Positions 60,719 to 64,000 of a stretch of 64,000 bases of DNA are shown here, one piece after another. The first letter of the stretch is position 1, and each line of letters starts with the position of its first letter. The position numbers and the translations under genes are program-made. The notes below the pieces were generated by a model that was given only the letters and a program-made list of their open reading frames with translations, ran no database searches and was not told where the DNA came from. Source of the DNA: Bacteroides sp. (GTDB lineage Bacteria; Bacillota; Clostridia; Lachnospirales; Lachnospiraceae); contig JAMPBO010000002.1 of assembly GCA_023666705.1 (NCBI GenBank), forward strand, positions 62,001-126,000. The letters are read 5' to 3'.

Positions 60719-62107
60719 ATGAAAGAAAAAATGGATGTGAAAAAAATGAAGCTCAAAGGGAAAATACTGGCATTTTTATTGACAGTAATTATGATTGTTG
60801 CAGAAGCACCGGTGGGTGATGCCAAAGCAGCAGGCGACAATATGTCCAATGCAACGCAGATATATGCCAATAATTGGTATTATGGGACACTGGATAATAG
60901 TAACAAAACGGATTTTTATAAGATAACGCTTACGTCTGCGGGTAGATTGTCTATCAATGCAAGTGCGGAAATGAGTGTGTGCTATTATTTGTATGATAAT
61001 GAAGGCTCACAGCTTGATTATAAATTTAGCACTTTTAGTGATGTTATGGGAAAAAGTACCTATGAAAAAGTGCTGGATTTGACAAAAGGAACTTATTATT
61101 TCAGTGTTGAAAAAGGTGGTTCAAGTGATCGGTATAATGGCGACTACAGCTTTCAATACGAGTTCAAAAGTGCAGGAGAGAGCTTTGCGGAAAGCCAGGG
61201 CGGCTCCAATAACAATATGATATCAGCAAACAAAATAGAATTAGGCAAGAGCTATAAAGGGCAGATAGCAAAAAATGATTATGATGATTTTTATAAATTT
61301 ACCATTAATAAAACAGGAAGCTATACGTTTAATGTAAATTCGGACATGAAGTGGATTGGATGGAAATTATATGATTCAAAGGGAAATCAAACATATAAGA
61401 AAAATTTCGATAAGGATGAAGCTTTGGGTAAAATTAAAAGTGACTTTGAATTTGAAATAGAGACACCAGGCACATATTATGTAAGCCTCAGTGGGATGTT
61501 CGGTGATGGCGACTGGTTTACCTCATATTACACAGGCAACTACACCTTCAACATTTCAGCAAAATTAAATCCTGTTTACATTGACACGGTAAAGAACACA
61601 GCTTCAGGCATTAAGGTTTCATGGGGTAAGGTAAAAAATGCAACCGGTTATATTGTTTACCGCAAGGCAGGAAGCGGCTCATGGAAAAAGCTTGCGGCTA
61701 CATCTTCGGTAGGAAGTTATGTGGATAAAACGGCAAAATCAGGCGGAACATACAGCTACAAGGTTATCCCTACAATGGGTTCCGTGACGGGTAAAAATGG
61801 AAACACAAGGAAAATGACATATGTTGCATTAGTCAAGCCAACGTATGTGAAAAGCAATGGAAAAGGCAAGCTTACGTTAAAGTGGAAAACAAATAAAAAA
61901 CTGAGTGGATACCAGATACAGTATTCCACGAATAAAAAATTCAGTGGAGCAAAGACAAAGCAGGTATCAAAAAGCAAATCGAAGTATGCAATTACGAAGC
62001 TAAAAAGCAGAAAATATTATTATGTGAGAATGCGGGCATGCAAAAGGGTAGGCGGTATTAAATATTATTCCGCATGGAGCACGGTAAAGAAAGTGAAAAT
62101 AAAGTAA
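60719..62107 (+). CDS. Secreted surface protein with PPC-like and Fn3 domains
   Basis: The 462-residue protein starts with a long signal peptide (MKLKGKILAFLLTVIMIVAE, cleavage near DAKAAGD). Two beta-sandwich domains like bacterial pre-peptidase C-terminal (PPC) domains follow at about 40-150 and 165-282. They share the pattern YYGTLDNSNKTDFYKITL and YKGQIAKNDYDDFYKFTI. Two fibronectin type III-like repeats at about 290-370 and 375-462 end the protein (SGIKVSWGKVKNATGYIVYR and GKLTLKWKTNKKLSGYQIQY). There is no LPXTG motif or catalytic signature. It is probably an extracellular binding or matrix protein. Ribosome site AGAGGAGAAGG. Confidence 0.83.
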   Translation: MKEKMDVKKMKLKGKILAFLLTVIMIVAEAPVGDAKAAGDNMSNATQIYANNWYYGTLDNSNKTDFYKITLTSAGRLSINASAEMSVCYYLYDNEGSQLDYKFSTFSDVMGKSTYEKVLDLTKGTYYFSVEKGGSSDRYNGDYSFQYEFKSAGESFAESQGGSNNNMISANKIELGKSYKGQIAKNDYDDFYKFTINKTGSYTFNVNSDMKWIGWKLYDSKGNQTYKKNFDKDEALGKIKSDFEFEIETPGTYYVSLSGMFGDGDWFTSYYTGNYTFNISAKLNPVYIDTVKNTASGIKVSWGKVKNATGYIVYRKAGSGSWKKLAATSSVGSYVDKTAKSGGTYSYKVIPTMGSVTGKNGNTRKMTYVALVKPTYVKSNGKGKLTLKWKTNKKLSGYQIQYSTNKKFSGAKTKQVSKSKSKYAITKLKSRKYYYVRMRACKRVGGIKYYSAWSTVKKVKIK

Positions 62108-62124
62108 AAATGGAGGGAAGAGCT

Positions 62125-64000
62125 ATGGATGTGAAAAGAAAGTACATAAAAAAACAAAGCGGAATGGCACGAGAACTAAAACGCATCATTAGTCTTGTGC
62201 TTACCGCAGTAATGCTTGTTACACTTGCACCACCAACGATATTTGGGGTGTTGGATGTCAAAGCGGCAGGAACATATAATGCACAGGCAGCTGCTAATTA
62301 TGCTTTGCAGTATACAGATGCAAGTGGCACGGATGATACAGGTTCATATAACAAAGCTTATTCCTATTACGCAGGAAATGACTGTGCAAATTTTGTTTCA
62401 CAATGCTTAGTGGCAGGTGGTTTGCAAACAGATTCAACGTGGTATAAATATTCCCAAAGCTGGAATCGGGCAGATTATTTGTACGAATGGTTTAAAGGAA
62501 AAGCGGAATACAAAAATCTCATTGTTAAAAATCCGTCTGCATCACAGGTGAAAATAGGAGACCCGATATTTTATGTATGGGGAACAGAGGATTTGTCCAA
62601 GACAAATCCCAATGATATTGACCATGCAGGAATTTGTACGGGATATGACAGCAACGGTAACCCGCTTGTTTCTGCACATTCAAGTAATAGAAAAAATTTT
62701 TCTTCATGGAAAATGGGAGCAGGTGCTGTTTATGTTGTAAGGTTAGATCAGGTAAATGTAAATATACCGCCGATAGGACATTTTGATTTGGCGGAATCAA
62801 CGGAACCGCAAAAAATAAAAGTTGCGGGTTGGGCTTTTGACCCGGATGAACCATCGAAATCCATAGATGTCAAGATTTGCATAGGTGGTTTACAGGGAGA
62901 AGCTGGTACGGAAGAAATTATATTACATACAAATCTACTTAGGTCGGATGCAAATAAAATGTATGGGATAAGTGGAAATCATGGATTTGAAACTACGATT
63001 TCGGTTAAAAAGACTGGCAGTCAGCCTATATATTTATATGCGATAAACCATCCATCCGGAAATAATCCAAAGCTGGGTGGAGACAAAACTGTAACAATAA
63101 TATCTGATGCAGTAGAAAGCCATACACATACATGGACAAAGCAGGTTGTATCACAGGCGACATGTGATAAGGCAGGAAGTAACTTATATACATGTAAGGG
63201 ATGCGGAAGTACATATACCGAAAATGTACAGGCACTTGGACATACTTACACAAATTATAGTTACAATAATGATGCAACATGTATAAATGACGGTACAGCA
63301 ACAGCAACATGTGCAACATGCAGAAAATTAAATACGGTTACTCTGAAAAATTCTGCAACGGGTGTACATACGTGGAATCAAGGAACGGTAACAAAAAATC
63401 CGACTACAACAGAAACTGGAAGTAAGTTATATGTTTGTTCGGTATGTGGTGAGACAAAAGAAGAAGTATTACCGGTAAAAATCAGTACAGAAACGCCGAA
63501 GGAACCGACACCGCAAAAACCAGCTATAACGGTTACTGTACCTAAGGTTGGTGAAACCTTCAAGGACGCCAAATCAAAGGCAAAGTATAAGATTACAGGC
63601 AAGCAGACTGTTTCACTAATAAAGACAACCGCAACATCAGGCAAAGTAACCATACCTGCAACGGTTACATATAAGGGCAAAACATTTAAGGTAACAGCTA
63701 TATACAAAGGGGCATTCAGAAATAAGACGGGTATTACCGCAGTTACCTTTGGGAAAAACATTACATCGGTTGGAAGTGAAGCATTTAGTGGATGCAAAAA
63801 GCTTAAGACGGTGACACTTAACAAAAATCTGATAAAGATAGGTAATAAGGCATTTTATAAGTGTACTGCTCTTACTGCTGTCGCAATTCCATCGAAAGTA
63901 AAGAGGATAGGCAAGCAGGCATTCTATGGCTGTAAGAAGCTAAAGAACATTACAATAAAGACAACCAAGCTGAAAAGCTCCAATGTCGGTTCCAATGCAT
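62125..64000 (+). CDS. Secreted amidase-domain protein with BspA-like repeats, 3' end outside window
   Basis: An open frame runs from ATG 62125 (after GGAGGGAAG) to the window end, 625 codons without stop. A signal peptide (ISLVLTAVMLVTLAPPTIFG) leads to an Amidase_6-type domain at about 50-200. There YNAQAAANYALQYT, then YYAGNDCANFVSQCLVAGG with the likely catalytic Cys, and IDHAGICTGYDSNG with the His are seen. A middle part (about 215-330) is beta-rich. From about 330 come two or three Cys-rich TCxxCG-type repeats. The last part has BspA-type leucine-rich repeats such as ITSVGSEAFSGCKKLKTVTL. It is probably a surface or cell-wall-acting enzyme. It follows the previous gene by 17 bases. Confidence 0.85.
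   Translation, partial: MDVKRKYIKKQSGMARELKRIISLVLTAVMLVTLAPPTIFGVLDVKAAGTYNAQAAANYALQYTDASGTDDTGSYNKAYSYYAGNDCANFVSQCLVAGGLQTDSTWYKYSQSWNRADYLYEWFKGKAEYKNLIVKNPSASQVKIGDPIFYVWGTEDLSKTNPNDIDHAGICTGYDSNGNPLVSAHSSNRKNFSSWKMGAGAVYVVRLDQVNVNIPPIGHFDLAESTEPQKIKVAGWAFDPDEPSKSIDVKICIGGLQGEAGTEEIILHTNLLRSDANKMYGISGNHGFETTISVKKTGSQPIYLYAINHPSGNNPKLGGDKTVTIISDAVESHTHTWTKQVVSQATCDKAGSNLYTCKGCGSTYTENVQALGHTYTNYSYNNDATCINDGTATATCATCRKLNTVTLKNSATGVHTWNQGTVTKNPTTTETGSKLYVCSVCGETKEEVLPVKISTETPKEPTPQKPAITVTVPKVGETFKDAKSKAKYKITGKQTVSLIKTTATSGKVTIPATVTYKGKTFKVTAIYKGAFRNKTGITAVTFGKNITSVGSEAFSGCKKLKTVTLNKNLIKIGNKAFYKCTALTAVAIPSKVKRIGKQAFYGCKKLKNITIKTTKLKSSNVGSNA

Noticed and set aside
1-64000. CRISPR arrays, tRNA or rRNA genes, prophage or intact transposase genes
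   Set aside because: I saw no regularly spaced repeats, no RNA gene signatures and no recognisable phage or transposase protein in any frame, apart from the MITE-like element.

Overview
The window reads as chromosomal DNA of a motile, low-GC, Gram-positive anaerobe, most likely a clostridium of the Lachnospiraceae type. The grounds are AT-rich genes with strong AGGAGG-type ribosome sites, sigma-A promoters, a LysM-GH18 spore/cortex-type hydrolase, a LytTR regulator, BspA-like leucine-rich repeats, and a large set of Maf (motility accessory factor) flagellin glycosyltransferases. No flagellin or flagellar structural gene lies in the window, so the link to flagella rests on the Maf and nonulosonate genes. 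The species is not determined.

Region 1 (1-23.7 kb) is a nonulosonic-acid island. Three maf genes (the first cut by the window edge) precede a pseudaminic-acid operon with all six enzymes: pseB, a Pse-associated methylase, pseH, pseC, a glycosyltransferase, pseF, pseI, an ATP-grasp ligase and pseG. A 63-codon gene with its own promoter and terminator interrupts it before pseG. Two more maf genes follow, then a second nonulosonate (legionaminate/sialate-type) operon: a PtmE-like CBS-nucleotidyltransferase, a FemAB/GNAT-fold transferase, legI, legG, legF and a NeuD-like acyltransferase. The last gene is a homologue of 3-aminobutyryl-CoA ammonia-lyase, an enzyme known from lysine fermentation. 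I infer that it supplies an unusual acyl group for the sugar. No legB/legC pair is next to this operon.

Region 2 (23.8-55.4 kb) is a glycan assembly and tailoring island. It holds a sulfatase-fold phosphotransferase-like gene on the minus strand and a methyltransferase. It also holds two related cassettes, each a two-domain glycosyltransferase plus an FkbM methyltransferase. A CDP-deoxyhexose set (rfbF, rfbH, class I aminotransferase, TPP enzyme, SDR, rfbG) resembles the logic of two-carbon branched sugars such as yersiniose. Many GT2/GT4/CgeB-type glycosyltransferases follow. A three-gene block (45.1-49.2 kb) is inverted and carries an acetyltransferase/GT-D fusion. Decay is visible as a glycosyltransferase tail remnant (39.3-39.5 kb) and a frameshifted fucosyltransferase-like fragment (52.4-52.8 kb).

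Region 3 (55.4-64 kb) has a RelB/YoeB toxin-antitoxin pair with a palindromic operator over its promoter. A PglF/WbpM-type sugar dehydratase follows, then a 245-bp MITE-like element with terminal inverted repeats and an exact 8-bp target duplication. After that come a small helical protein, a LysM-GH18 hydrolase, a LytTR regulator with Glu at the phosphoacceptor position, and two secreted surface proteins, the last cut by the window end.

The genes fit one programme: make two CMP-nonulosonates with extra acyl and methyl decoration, load them with Maf enzymes, and build a longer methylated, deoxysugar-containing glycan. No tRNA, rRNA, CRISPR array or intact transposase was seen.
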